NCBI GenBank assembly: GCA_023101725.1
Contig: JALJCO010013434.1
Coordinates: 1,257,501-1,321,500 of the forward strand
Reading direction: 5' to 3'
Source: Atherinomorus stipes
Lineage: Eukaryota > Chordata > Actinopteri > Atheriniformes > Atherinidae
DNA length: 64,000 bases
In this document: positions 21,505 through 34,100 of the stretch, piece after piece
Position numbering within the stretch: position 1 is the stretch's first letter
How the letters are laid out: each line of letters opens with the position of its first letter
Program-made: the position numbers and the translations under genes
Notes under the pieces: generated by a model
Told to the model about the DNA's origin: nothing
The model's input: only the letters and a program-made list of their open reading frames with translations
Databases searched by the model: none

Positions 21505-21905
21505 GTGGAACCATTCAGTCACTTTCTGTACAGCTTATCCAGTTCAGGGTCACAGGGTTGCTGGAGACTATCCCAGCTATTATCAGGCAGAGGTAGGGTA
21601 CACCCTGGACAGGTTGCCAGTCTGTCACAGGGCCAACACAGAGAGACAAACAACCATTCACCCTCACATTCATTCCTAAGGGCAATTTAGAGTATCCAAT
21701 TAACCTAACATGCATGTCTTTGGATGGTGGGAGAAACCTGTCTTTGGACGGTGCATGTCTTTGGACGGTGGGAGGAACCCGGATGATTCCACACAGGAAG
21801 GCCACGGTTGGTAATTGTTCGAACCCCCTCCCCAGCCGGGAATTGAACTAGTGACCTTCTTACTGTGAGGCTGCGGTGCTAACCACCACACCACCATGCA
21901 GCCTA
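21505..21905 (+). repeat. interspersed fish repeat (TATCCCAGCTATTATCAGGC family), copy 1
   Basis: Shows the blocks ACTATCCCAGCTATTATCAG, GGGTACACCCTGGACAGG, GCCAACACAGAGAGACAAAC and GCAATTTAGAGTATCCAATT, then a partly duplicated CATGTCTTTGGATGGTGGGA tract. This is a very common dispersed repeat of fish genomes; the class is not certain to me. A second, shorter copy is at 52200-52440. Confidence 0.75.
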
Positions 21906-23921
21906 GTGGAGCCTGTGTGTTTATTTTACCTTCATTTTTGTGCTTTTGTCTTCGGGTTCGACAGTGAAAACAGCCATTTGACCTGCAACAAGCCATCTCA
22001 AGACTAATCAATTCAAACCATTTCATTTTGATCCAATTAAAGCAAATCCAGATTAGTCCCTAACTAACTTCAATTAATTTGTTCTCACCAGGCTGTATAA
22101 AGGCCCTTAATGTAAGCACATGCGTAGTCACATTTTTGCTCTGGTCACTTAAACATGTCAGTTATCAAGAAACATGTCTATCAATTTAAAGAAATATCTT
22201 TCTCTCAAACCACAGAGAGGACAAGGAGTAATGGTAATCTGTAGGAGTTTTCCAGGTAGGTGAGTGACCGAATTATCAAATTTAATTTAAAAAAGGAAGT
22301 TTTGCTACTGAAAAGCTCTTAAAACCTTACTGCAGAGGAGATCAGCACAACAGTGTGGAACTGCACATTTAAATAGTCTTGAATTAAGAGGATTGTACCT
22401 AAAAAAGAACATCAGTGCGTGCTGAAACGCATCAATAACAACTGAAATTCTATGCTTTTGGGTGCTCAACACTGTAATAATCAAAACATATCTAGCCAAT
22501 ATTCCTGCCAAAAGCTGGCACTAATGGCCAAAAAACCTTGAAGCTGCAATAATCAATTAATCAAATGACTAGATCACTAGTGCAGTTGTTCCCAACTGTT
22601 TTCCCTGGCTACATACAAAGAAAGAAGCCAACTAGCAAACTACAATATTAATTTTTCCTGGTATGACACCCAGCTGATGCTCTGACATATAAGGTGTTGC
22701 CCCACCCATCCCTGCCCTGCCTTGCAGTATCAAGGAAACCAACAGATTGCCAGGGCCATGGGCAGTGCCAGGCTCAGTGGGTCACATCCCCTTAAAGCCT
22801 GGGCCAGGCTGCCGTTGTGCCAGCAGCCAAACCTCCAGTCATCATGGACATCACGCTCCAAGAGAAACATTGCCAGCACCCTGCCTGTCCTCTCCTTATT
22901 CAGCTAACAGCTCACAGCTCACTGTACAGGAACATTATGTACTGGACATATGGTCATGATTCATATCCGCCAAAGGAATTGCATATGTGACAATATAAGC
23001 TGTCAAACTTAAAACTAAAAGATATGAAGGGAGAAGACATCGGTGACCAAAATGAGTAAGCCCTCCCAGACAAAAAGCCATTAGTATCCATGTGAGACAA
23101 CAGCAGGACAGGAGCTCCAGTCTTTGGCATGAACATACAAAAAAGACTTTGCTCTTAAACCTGATGGGGTGCAGAATAAAGAGAGATAAACTGAAGCCTG
23201 ACCACATTCATACTGTTAGTGAAGCAGACTAAAAGCCTCATTTATCCATTCACACACATATTCATATGGAGAACTTCCATTTACAGGGTCCTTTTATATC
23301 CGTGCTATGCTTTTTCTTATCATACACGTACACAAACAACAGTTAGACAAAAGAGTCCGATTTTTGCTGTCATAATGGCACCTTTCTTAAACTTTGTTTT
23401 TTTTGGGGGGGGGGGTTTCCTTGGTAAGTTAGACTGAAAACATAATCAACACTGAGGAGTTTGTCTTCAGAGTTTTGTACTGAGTCTGCTGTGGCTAGCA
23501 CTATAAAATTTTTAGTTAAACCATTCTCAAGTAACACAGACTCTCTGCTGAAGGTATTATCTATAAAAACGTGTACGTCCCTAGGTTAATAATGTCAAAA
23601 CAGCCACTACAGTAGCATAAATTGAATGTGTGTCATTGACACAAGAACATGCTATAAATTAAAGATGCAGATATGATTAGATTTTCATGATTGCTTCTGG
23701 TTTGCTGCTTAGTCTTTTACACTGCTGGTATTTCTTTCTCAGATCAGAATACCAATTAGTCTGTGGGTATTTATAAAAGACAATCGATCACAAAAAAAAT
23801 TCTTCCCTTTTCCAATAACTTTATTTTCATGAAGAATGTTAAATCCATATCAAATAAAATGGATGAACTAGTAGTACCCATGAAGAAACAGCAGGAATAT
23901 TAAAAATGCAACAATTAGTGT
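21906..23921. other. ptprf intron 1 segment
   Basis: About 2 kb with no recognisable gene or repeat, apart from a G-10 run near 23405. Confidence 0.4.
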
Positions 23922-23925
23922 TTAA

Positions 23926-24574
23926 AGGAATAGTTCACCCACAAAATGATTCAACTTTATTTTCCACTTACCCTCATTGTGAGAAAGACTCTGAAGCACT
24001 TTTTTAATATCTCACATGCAGCCGGCGATCAGGAAGGCTTCTTGATTTCCCCCATTTGGGGTGGGGGAAACCAAAAAAAGAAAATAAATTGAAAAAATCC
24101 TCAATAGTTGAAATTTGAAAAAAAATTAGAAATTTTTAGAGAAAAAAAGAACATCTTTTACAAGAGAAAAACCATAAAAAAAAAGGAGGGAAAAAACTGA
24201 GAAAAGAAGAAGAAGAAAAAATTATAGAAAAGAGGGAGAGGGAAAAAGGAAAAAGAGGGGAAGAGGGGGGAAAGAAATAAAAAAAAAAAAAAAAAGAAAG
24301 GAGAACAACGGGGTTGGAAGTTGGAAAGGGAAGGGGGGGAAAGAAAGGAGGAGAATGTAAGTTAAAAATATACAAAATGATGCGGGAAAAATTTAGATTA
24401 CGTTTTTGGCTCGGACCCCAGCAAACTCCATTATGTGAAAGTTGGGGGAAAACAAGAAGCCTTGATCCTGATCTCCGGCTGCATTTGAGATATCTAAAAA
24501 GTGCTCCAGAGTGTTGCTCACCATGAGGGTAAGTGGAAAATAAAGTCACATCATTTTGTGGGTGAACTATTCCT
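23926..24574. mobile_element. TTAA-flanked foldback transposon, family A copy 2
   Basis: Ends AGGAATAGTTCACCCACAAA and the inverse, flanked by TTAA (23922-23925 and 24575-24578). The outer parts of the arms match copies 1 and 3 (AGACTCTGAAGCACTTTTTT; GTGCTCCAGAGTGTTGCTCA). From about 24060 to 24420 the sequence becomes a purine-rich run that only faintly follows the other copies. Confidence 0.82.
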
Positions 24575-25289
24575 TTAAGCTAGACAATGCAGCAGAAGAG
24601 TATACCTGACTGAATGTGTCTCTACCTGGCTTTCAAATTAAATACAAAGATTTCAGAAGTATTGGCAAAAGTAGATCCAAATAATATAGGCAAATTTAAG
24701 AGATGTTTAGAACCTCCACTGAAAAAAAAATCATTTACAATATGATTCTCTTCACCCAACCCATTCTTCAGCAGCAACCTGTGGTCATAAGGACATTGAG
24801 GAGGTGATAACATAAGAAACTGCTTTGACACCACTGCCTGGAATGAGTCCTTTGAGTCACATGGAGATGACATGAATGCCATGTCTGAGTGTGGCATGCT
24901 GCCCCTGCCCCCAGTCACACAGACCTCATACTGGACCAGCAGCTTCTCCGTCACACAGCTACTGTGTCGTTGTGCTGGGAGGGAAGGTGACTTGCTTTAC
25001 CACTGCTGACCAGGGAAGCAAGGGGGCTGACTTGGTTTAGAGTGTACAGTAAAAAATGCTTAGTGTTATAGTAAAGGAGCTGAAAGGATTTTTTTTCTTG
25101 TGAATGCAGTCAAAGTTCTAGGAAAATAAATTCATATCTAATGAAACAACCCAGATCAAAATTTCTAACAAATGCAAGTACTTAGTAGTACTTTAGGTCT
25201 GATTTTATACTTTGATCTGGCTTTACTCTTCGATAACCTATTACAGAAACTTCCTAAAACAAAGGGAAGGGCTGTTTTTCATTTGAAAT

Positions 25290-25326
25290 ACAAACACACA
25301 CACACACACGCGTACACACACACACT
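25290..25326 (+). repeat. (CA)n microsatellite
   Basis: CA units with one CGCGTA interruption. Confidence 0.9.
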
Positions 25327-25330
25327 GATC

Positions 25331-25972
25331 ACTGGGTACATTTACATGGAGAATTTTTTCCCTTTCAGAATGAAATCATTCTGATTGAGGATTCAAGGGC
25401 AGCTGTTTACATGGGAACTAATTCATTCTGATCTGGCGTGTACATGCGCCAACATTTATTCAGAATAATCCTGTCTGACATGCGCAGAATGATGTAAATC
25501 ACATTATAAATTAAAGATGGAGGTCTACAAACTGATCATCACGGTTGTGGTTTCTGCAGGACTTTAATCCAGCGGCAGCCGAAAACAATGCGCTCCTGAC
25601 GCAAACAACCAAGAGAAAAAGGCACGGAGGTGGAGTTTGAGTTAAAAACAAACTTTCTGTCGCTGTCCAGGGATTTACATTATTCACCGCCATCTGCCAA
25701 AGTGAGAAAACGTCACTTGTTGCTGTGACGTCTTGTCGAAGCATGCGCTCTACGAGCGCAACCTCACAACTTTCCGATTTAACGTTTACAATACCATGAT
25801 CGGTTTGAGGTAAGAAATATTCTACCCCTGTGAAACCAAATGATAATTCAATCGGTTTGGCACTTTTCATTTGGAAAGAGGTGTTTACATGCCATGGATC
25901 ATTTTCATTCCGAAAGAGCTTTTAAACCAAAAGCCATCAGTTTATTTGGGTCCATGTAAACGCAGCCACCAA
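25331..25972. mobile_element. inverted-repeat transposon with GTTTACATGGA ends
   Basis: Left end GGGTACATTTACATGGAGAA and right end TCCATGTAAACGCAGCCACC are inverse to one another, and further matches continue inward (GAATGAAATCATT / TCATTTTCATTCCG). The interior is GC-richer (25530-25800). No coding region was recognised. The boundary is approximate. Confidence 0.65.
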
Positions 25973-27521
25973 TGCATGTAAAGAGAAAAATGTCTTTCAT
26001 GGGTTTTGCCATTGCTTTAATTCGAAACCAGAGTAAATTTTAAGTGTTCTACACCATATGTGGCAAAAACTTTTGTTAAAGTCAAACTTATGAAAGTACT
26101 TTAAAAAATGGGCATATTTTACAACCTTTTGTCAGGGAATTGTGTCGTATTTGATAGCTTGGCATCTCCTTTACCCCTCAAGTATTACTTCATGGTTCAT
26201 TTATTTTTCCTGCTGAGTTTTTAGGAGAAAAATATCAAAAGCAAATCAGGCAGAATATAAACTAAACAGAGGCTGAGGTACAAATCACACTTACATGAGC
26301 ATAAGAGGAGCAGACTTTAAGCAGTAAATTTTCCTCTGGGCTTTCCCTCCTCAGCACAGCAGGAACCAAAGGCAGATCAACCACAAAGATAACGATTTTC
26401 TCTACGAGTAAACAAGTTCACAATCAAAAGTGAATTTCAAAGTGCAAACTTGTAGTTGATTAGTTGCAGGGATTTATCCAAATACTATACTAAATTAGAA
26501 AATATATATACTATAATACCATGCAGGCATTAAAACTGCTGTCTGTGCCTTCATCCCCACAGTGTATTTCAACGCCAAAATTAGCAACAGGTGCACAGCT
26601 TTTGTTCCTATGCCACTTATTTGCCTAGACATGACTGTGTAGACTAAGTCGCCTGAATATAGTGACAATCTGAACCGATGAGGGAAGGTTTTGCATTCAG
26701 AGAGCATCCTGGGGCACATCCAGGTCACAGTTTCAACACTGGAATCTATTCATCTATAACATGCAGCAAATTGAAGAGTTAGGGAGGTTTCCCAGAGGAG
26801 ACAGACAGCTTAGAGCTGATTCTCTTGGTAATCACTTAATTTCTTTGTTAAAACCTGCACTGCATTCATTCAGACATTTAAAAAGAAGGCTACAGGGTTT
26901 TTAACTTTAATCCTCTACAAAATATATCTGGCATCAGTGTAGGTGTTGGCTCAAAGTCTCATTAACTGCTCGACTACATTATTTTGACAGAAACGCATCA
27001 GCCATATCATACAGATACAGTACAGAAGCGTACATGAAATGTACACAAGAGGAAGACGGAAGAACATCAGCAGCATTTCATTTAGAGACATGTAGGCTCA
27101 GCCTAGTCTCAAATATTGATTAGAGAAAAGTGTTTCAAATGAAGCTTTTACAATAAGGCTATCACTTCTGAGGATGAAAATCAAAGTGCCAACACTGCAT
27201 GCTGTTCAGTATTTTAGGAGTAACATGATTACAGTGCAGGACAATTGAAATTGCTACATTTTCTTAGAAAAATGTGTTAACTCTCCCAATTTACTTTGCT
27301 TCACTCAGTATTTGACAGAGAATCAAAGGCTATGTTCGTACTGTAGGCAAAGTCTTAATTCCAACTTATTTTTATCCATATGTGACCCATATCTGATCTT
27401 TTATGATAGTTTGAACCGCTCAAATCCCATGCTTTAAAATCAAACCAAGACCATTTGAATGTGTGGTACTACGTAAATCAGACCACATATTTGATCTTTT
27501 AAAGAGCGACATCAGTCTGAA
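25973..27521. other. ptprf intron 1 segment
   Basis: No recognisable gene or repeat in about 1.5 kb. Confidence 0.4.
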
Positions 27522-27529
27522 CAGTCATG

Positions 27530-27911
27530 TAGAGCTGCCACAAACGATTCTTTTAATAATCAAATAGTCACTGACTATTTTGGTGATTAGTTGACTAATG
27601 GGATCATACGAATTGTAGCAATTTTACAAAACCAGTCAAAAGTTTGGGCACTTTCTCATTGAATCTCACTGAATTAATAAAAAAAAATGTCCAAGCTCTT
27701 GACTGCTAGTCTGTTTATTCATGTCAATATACAATTTAAAAATAGGCGGAGCAGACAGAAAGGCAGACAAGGCAGCGAACGGTACAGTAGCAATTTTGAG
27801 AGAAAAAACAAAGCTTATAAACAATAAATGATTAGTCGATTGTTGAATTAGCCGCAGACTATTTTGATAGTCAACAATTAGTCGATTAATCGACTTATCG
27901 TGGCAGCCCTA
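27530..27911. mobile_element. hAT-like MITE (382 bp) with 8-bp duplication
   Basis: Ends TAGAGCTGCCAC and GTGGCAGCCCTA, followed inward by TCGATTAATCGA-type repeats. The perfect 8-bp duplication CAGTCATG is at 27522-27529 and 27912-27919. A Tc1-type end (CAGTCAAAAGTTTGGGCAC) lies inside at about 27633. Confidence 0.88.
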
Positions 27912-28367
27912 CAGTCATGTCACATTTCATCTGACATTTACGTCATTGGAGTAAAACAGGCATCAAAATTTTTTTCAAGAAGAGGTAGGACGCAGCAACA
28001 TCAGATCAATATCATATTGTAGTTTTGCAAGCTCCAATTGCACTGCAGCTTTGAAACTGATACATACACGCTAACACGTGTAGCATCCATATTTACTTTC
28101 ATAAACACAGCGTGCTGCATGTGGCCTGCATCACTTCTTCTGCCCACGTGGGTCATGTCAGGGCTGTAGATTAGTCATACAGGGGTCACAGTTGCATGAA
28201 CAACTGGATCAAAGCAAACACAAATGAGTGTATAAGCAAATAAATTGTCTTAAACAGCAGGTAGTGTTTCCTAGTGTTTTTGTGCTGTGTCTTCTCCTCT
28301 CACATCCCAAAAACAAGTTGACGCCAAAACTTAAACATAAAATGATTCAATCTGTGCAAAAGTTTAA

Positions 28368-28825
28368 AGACACACAACGTAACATTTAGACCTTAAAAAT
28401 CTGCGTTTCTGGCTCGTTTTGATGGCACACCAACATTCATTTTGCGGATTTTCGAGCCATCACTGCCCAGAGGCGTCCCGGGGCTCAGAAACAGCACTAT
28501 GTAAGATTCCCATCCGGGACGCGACTGTGACGTTGCAGCCGACTATTGGCTGCAGCACCGCGTCACTCACTAGCAACCGGATGTAAACCAGGGATCAACC
28601 CTGCGAGTGTTTTGAACGCACATCATGTCGGATTCGATAAAGAAACATTACAGGAGGAAGAGAGGAAAAGGAAGAGAGGAAGGGACAGAACAAGAGTCAA
28701 GATAAGACTGTCTTTTACTGGCTGGAGTGAATCACGGTGCAGGTATGATACAAGATGGTTGCTAGTTTAGTCGCCGATAGGGGGCACGTCACTGAGAAAA
28801 CTGCTAAAAGTTCCGTTGTGTGTCT
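28368..28825 (+). mobile_element. TTAA-flanked non-autonomous transposon, family B copy 2 (458 bp)
   Basis: Ends AGACACACAACGTAAC and GTTCCGTTGTGTGTCT, flanked by TTAA (28364-28367 and 28826-28829). The body is colinear with 6968-7414. The MSDS start is at 28625; a small deletion after MSDSIKK shifts the frame. The other frame reads [19 protein letters not shown] and then TGWSE. Confidence 0.82.
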
Positions 28826-28935
28826 TTAAGAGACTGAAGTTGTACCTTTTAACAAGACATATCTCAATCACATAAGCAAAACTATCAAGGAACGACTTGG
28901 TGAGGGTTCAGTAATAAATACTAGTAAAATACATT

Positions 28936-28936
<1 letters not shown>

Positions 28937-29012
<76 letters not shown>

Positions 29013-29037
29013 TATACATGTATATATATACATATAT

Positions 29038-29102
<65 letters not shown>
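28937..29102 (+). repeat. compound (CA)n/(TA)n microsatellite
   Basis: CA run, long TA run, second CA run and second TA run over 166 bp. Confidence 0.95.
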
Positions 29103-29105
<3 letters not shown>

Positions 29106-29939
29106 TCTCTGTGAAATATAATATTGCAGGGAATTTGAAAAGAGAATATTTTAAAATGAAAGTGATAAATATTTTAATAGGAGGAATTTTGAATGGAAAA
29201 GTTCAGTAAGCTAATTTTAGAAACTGGTACATAGTCATCAGGGATGCAAAACTGATATGAGCTGGAAGTTGATTTTAATATCAAAGATATAATAAGATGT
29301 GAAGGTTATTGAATAAAGTTTTGCAGTAGAGCTTTGTTTACATGTAAAATCTAAAAGTTGGTGCATATCATTGTCAAACCAGTGCATGCAGAGTAAGCAT
29401 AAACCTCCACCATTTACACAGTGAATTAGTTGGTCCACTTGCCAGATGCCCTGCTCAGATCTAGTGGTGAAACTGGCATATACATACTGACATATGTTTA
29501 CCTTGTTTCTCACATGACAAACACAAAACAATATTTTACACTGTGATTTTCTATGTGCCGTAAGATCTAATGTTTGTAAATCATAATGATTCATAAAAGA
29601 TTGGGCAAATTGGACTAAATTGTGTTGAGAACTGTAAATAGAAATAGAGGCTCCTGAGGCATGATGGTTTGGTAGATGCTTACAAAGCTAGCAAAGCAAA
29701 CACATGCAACAACAAAACCTGACAGACACAAGTGACGGCATTCTGTACATAAATTTAAGTCTATCTAAAAGATAAAAATGTGTGCCAAACTTCTGTATTT
29801 AAGTAAGGAAATTAAGTGAAAGGAAAAAAAAGATTTTTTTTTTTTTCCTGTGCTATGAAGCAATGAAAATACTGATTCCTTGATCACTGATTCGTTGTCT
29901 CTTGAAATTTATAATTTACGGTTCCAGTTAAGAACTTTC
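29103..29939. other. ptprf intron 1 segment
   Basis: AT-rich; nothing recognised. Confidence 0.4.
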
Positions 29940-31130
29940 ATGGCTCCAGACTACCTTCTGGCACTGGTTGCACCGGAGCACCTAACTTTTTAATTTGGGT
30001 GCACCAGCAAAAAGTTTAGGTGCACCATAATGTTTCCAGCAGGGCTGTCAGCAGCTCGTTTTAATCCAGTTTAAGGATTTGCTTGTAATCATTTCACATA
30101 GACATTGATAATTATTAAAATTATTGTGAACAATAATGAGGTTTAGAAAACTGTTTGTCTTTAATGTTGTCAGAAGAAAACAAAACATTTTGGGGAAAAA
30201 AATCCTTACAGGTCTAGCTTCACTGAACTTCAAGAAACTAAACATTTCAAAACTTTGAAATGTCTCAACGCTGTGAAGGTTCAGGCAAATTGTTGATTTA
30301 AAATGAACAGCACCATCTCATATTAGGAGTTTAGTCAAACACAATAGTTATTTTCTACGGCTCCTCTCCAGGACTGCCTCAAGGTGCTGCTCAGGTGTCT
30401 GATGGAGGCTGATCTGGTTTTCTGGTCTATAATTCTCACTCTGAAGCTTCAACAGGAATTTTTGAAGCTCCTTCAGATCCTAGAGCTCTGTAGGGTTGGA
30501 TTTTTTTTATTGTTATAATTATTATTATTATTAAATAACCTCTAGAACACATTAGGTATTAGAGCACATAAAGAAAAGTAGTTGACCGAATGAAAGAAGG
30601 GATGGGGTATATTTACATTTAATGTTTTAACCTACAGGTCAGGTTGCAGGTTCGAGCCTACAACAATGGCTCGGGTCCAGATTTGACTCGCAGGTATTCG
30701 TGGGAAATGGGTCGGGTTTGGTAATTATCAAAACAGATTTGGATGGGTGCGTGTCAGTAGCCTAATGCCAGGCAACGATTTTCACCATCGCAGACTTTAA
30801 ACTGGAAGTATTTAGTAAATCTCAGTAGTTTTACTGGAGTCGCGGTGCGCCCCCGCGGCCTCGATCATTAAGTTTGAGATGCAATCTACGCTGATTTAAA
30901 GAAATCTTTTCCTAGTCTTGGGCATGCGACAATATCAAACATGTTTGATATTATCGCATTCGTAGTGACGCAACACAATCAACAACCAATAGCTGGATGA
31001 GCTCTGACAGCAGCGGAAACGGGTCCGACCTCCAGAACCGTCAATACTCAGAGTACTAGCATAGCCAGAAAAGAGACGTGTGCACCAGTAAATACTGGGT
31101 GTGCCAAATTTTTTTTCAACTGTGTTACAC
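29940..31130. repeat. possible degenerate transposon with GGTGCACC ends
   Basis: GCACCGGAGCACCTAACTTT and GGTGCACCAGC near 29970-30010 have a weak counterpart (GTGTGCCAAATTTTTTTT) near 31100. The interior includes a GC-richer stretch (30840-31030) and a 36-nt near-perfect palindrome (30924-30959). Identity and limits are tentative. Confidence 0.3.
30924..30959. repeat. 36-nt near-perfect palindrome
   Basis: ATGCGA and TCGCAT form the outer arms; the inner 22 bases centred on AACATGTT are a perfect palindrome; one mismatched pair (C/A) separates the two parts. Confidence 0.85.
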
Positions 31131-34100
31131 CTCCACAAACATTCAAAAGAACGTATCTCTCTCAAATACATTATTAACACAAAATATCTCCATGTGTGCG
31201 TTCTATCAGTAATAATCACCAGTAGTTTACAGCAGGTCACACGTGTGACATGCTCTCAAGTAAATCAATAAAGTAGCCAAATAGAAAGAGCACGCTTCAC
31301 AATCTAAAAAAAAAGCAACTAACAGTCATTGCTGCCCAATAAGACCAGCATAGTGAAATATAACACACTTATGCGCATGGAGCCATGATTTATCCAATAC
31401 GCATTAGGTATGATCAACAGCTGTTTAACCATCTGAGCACAGCTGTCGGGCTTAGTAGCAGTAAAAGACAACCACATCGCTGTTTACATGCGCGCATTGC
31501 TGCTCACAGTTTAAAGAGAAGACAGCAGCTTGGCGCATTTGTTGTTTGATCAGTCCAGTTCCTCTGTGAGCTCTTTTTCAAAGATGAGCAGGAGATGCTG
31601 TTCAGTCTCACTTGAAACAGGTGAAACAGCGCAACTTGGAACAGGCAGTGTTACCTGAACGCGCAGTAAACAGTCCATGTTGGGAAAAACATCTTTGTCG
31701 AGTCCAACACTTCCATTATGAACGGAAACTGATGTCCTCCGTTCACTTTCCATTTGATGAGATGCGCAGTCAGTTCAGAGGCCTCCAAACCAAGTCCATA
31801 AAGCCTGCTTGGTACGCATAATGCGTCCAGCTGGTGAAACGCATCTGACGCAGGCAGCAGGGAGGCAGCATCTTCATTTTCCTATAAGAGTCACTCTGAA
31901 AACGGTTGTTCAGTTCAACTAGCTGTCTGTCAGGAACAGAGAACTTCGTTTCATCGCTTTTAGCAGTAGTTAACCATTTAGCTTAGCTGATGAAGAATTG
32001 TTTAACATAGTTTATAGCAGTCTACATAGTCTAACTAGGTCACTAACTGGGCCTTCTAACACCATTTAGCACAGATGTCGAGGACTCAGTGGTGCAGTTT
32101 ACATGATGCACATAAGGTGAATACTCACTAAAAAAGGTCCTAAATTTCTGTAAAACCACTGAAAAATGTGTGTCCCGCTCATAAATTCACCTGTTCTGTG
32201 TCAAGAAGCGGGTACTTTTGTACGATGGGGTTTCTGTCAAGCATGACGTGGAGCTGACATTAACTACTAAATCTGTGCCGCTAGGAAGCAGTGAAATTAA
32301 ATGGCAGGCACAATTCGACAACGCTAGTCAGCGGAGAAGAAATCCGCCACAAGCACAATGCGTGCGCACCCATTGTTGATGAGAGCTGGACCTGGCCAGC
32401 CTTGTGAGTCAGAGTCAGGTGAGGGAGTTTAGAAACAGACATGCTTGGTTAGAGTGGAGAAATGGAAATTTAGGTCAATAGATGACAACATTCAAAGCTG
32501 ATAGAAACTATTTAAATGTAAAATTAATGCTGTCATCAAATGTTAGAATAGTTCATAAATAAAACTGTTAATAATTAAATTTATTCATCATCATCTTCAA
32601 AGTCAATTCAGACAATGACTGATATGTTAGATATGGCTGTCAAATAATTCGAACTATTCAAAGAGTTAAAATTTTGCCTCCTTTTTTCAATTTTCATGTA
32701 TTCTCTTAGCCATAGCTGAAGACTGTAAACAGGTGTGCTGGAGTTGGAAAGAACCAAAACATGCAGGGCAGTGGTCCCTGAAGACCAGGACTGAGAAACA
32801 CTGACCTAATCAATACATCACACTGTGACCAATTTGCATTAACTTGCTCATTTAACCACCGTCCAAAATGACAGTTACACTCAGTCATCATGATTGTTTT
32901 ATTAGCTTGTTGTTATCAATACAGCACTAACACTTTTTTTAAATCCATGTCCTCATCAATCTTTCAACCCAACCAGGCTGTTTGTGTGTTGAACAGAAGA
33001 GGATAAATGTTTGTTATATTTGGCACCTACAGCCATGAAGGAGTAAACATGACGTGAATACTGTTGATTTGTTTTTGATGATTTTCTTTATCTTGAAAAC
33101 ACAGTCAGACATTTGATCCTGTTTGAAGCATTGCTCATAAATAACAGTCAATGCAAATTACTTTTTTTTTTACTCAAATATATATAAATGGAATTAGTTA
33201 CATTGAAAACATGAGGGCACAAGCACTCATCACACCTTTGAATAAAAACTTGAGGTTCCAGATTAGGTGCCAATGATTAGGAAGTGACAAGAAGAGTCTC
33301 ACGTAAATCTCTGACACTCTACGACAGTTTGTGAAGCTGTCACATAGCTTTATCCATTGATTTCTATTTTCCCCTGAACACATACAGTAAAACTAAACTT
33401 TGGAGATTCACTGTCACAGTTATTGAAATGTTTGTAAACGGTGTTGACCAGTTTTAACAGGGGGGGGGGGGGGGGGGAATCCATATTTGAAGGCTGAAGT
33501 GTGAGCACATATTTATACCTGTTAAAGCATACTATTACTCACTTGTCTACTACTTGATTCAGTACGTTTTACACTGAATTCAGTTTTTCCTTCACTTGTT
33601 TGGGCTCGTTATAAACTGCTGATGGGGATTTGGCACCTAATTCTTATGGTTTAGTAAAAGCATTAAAACACTTTCATTAAGGTTTGGGCAACATCATGGC
33701 TTGCCTCAAAACAGATACACTGCTTCCGTTGATGTTGCAGGTAACAAAACTTACCAGCTACAAAAGGATGATCATGGAGTTACGATGAAGTAAAGAGGAC
33801 TAGTGCAGATTTAACAGGCAAAAGCAAAGGAATTTTATTATCAAACTAGAACAACAGAGGCAGGACTAAAGCACTTACTAATGAGAAACCAAAACTCAAG
33901 TAAATACATGACTGGCTGACTCAGGGAGCACGGAGACCAATAGATACCATGATAACGACAAACCTGGATAAACAAGGAACAACACACAGAGGAGGCAATG
34001 AGTATTCATACAGAAGGAACTGATGACTAAATAGAGTAGGTGTATCAGTCAGAAGTAGAAACTTGGTGTGTAAAAAGTCAGATTGATTAGAATGAAATAA

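Noticed and set aside
24136..24549. 137-codon Phe/Ser-rich minus-strand open frame
   Set aside because: Direct translation of the purine-rich, possibly misread core of a foldback element.
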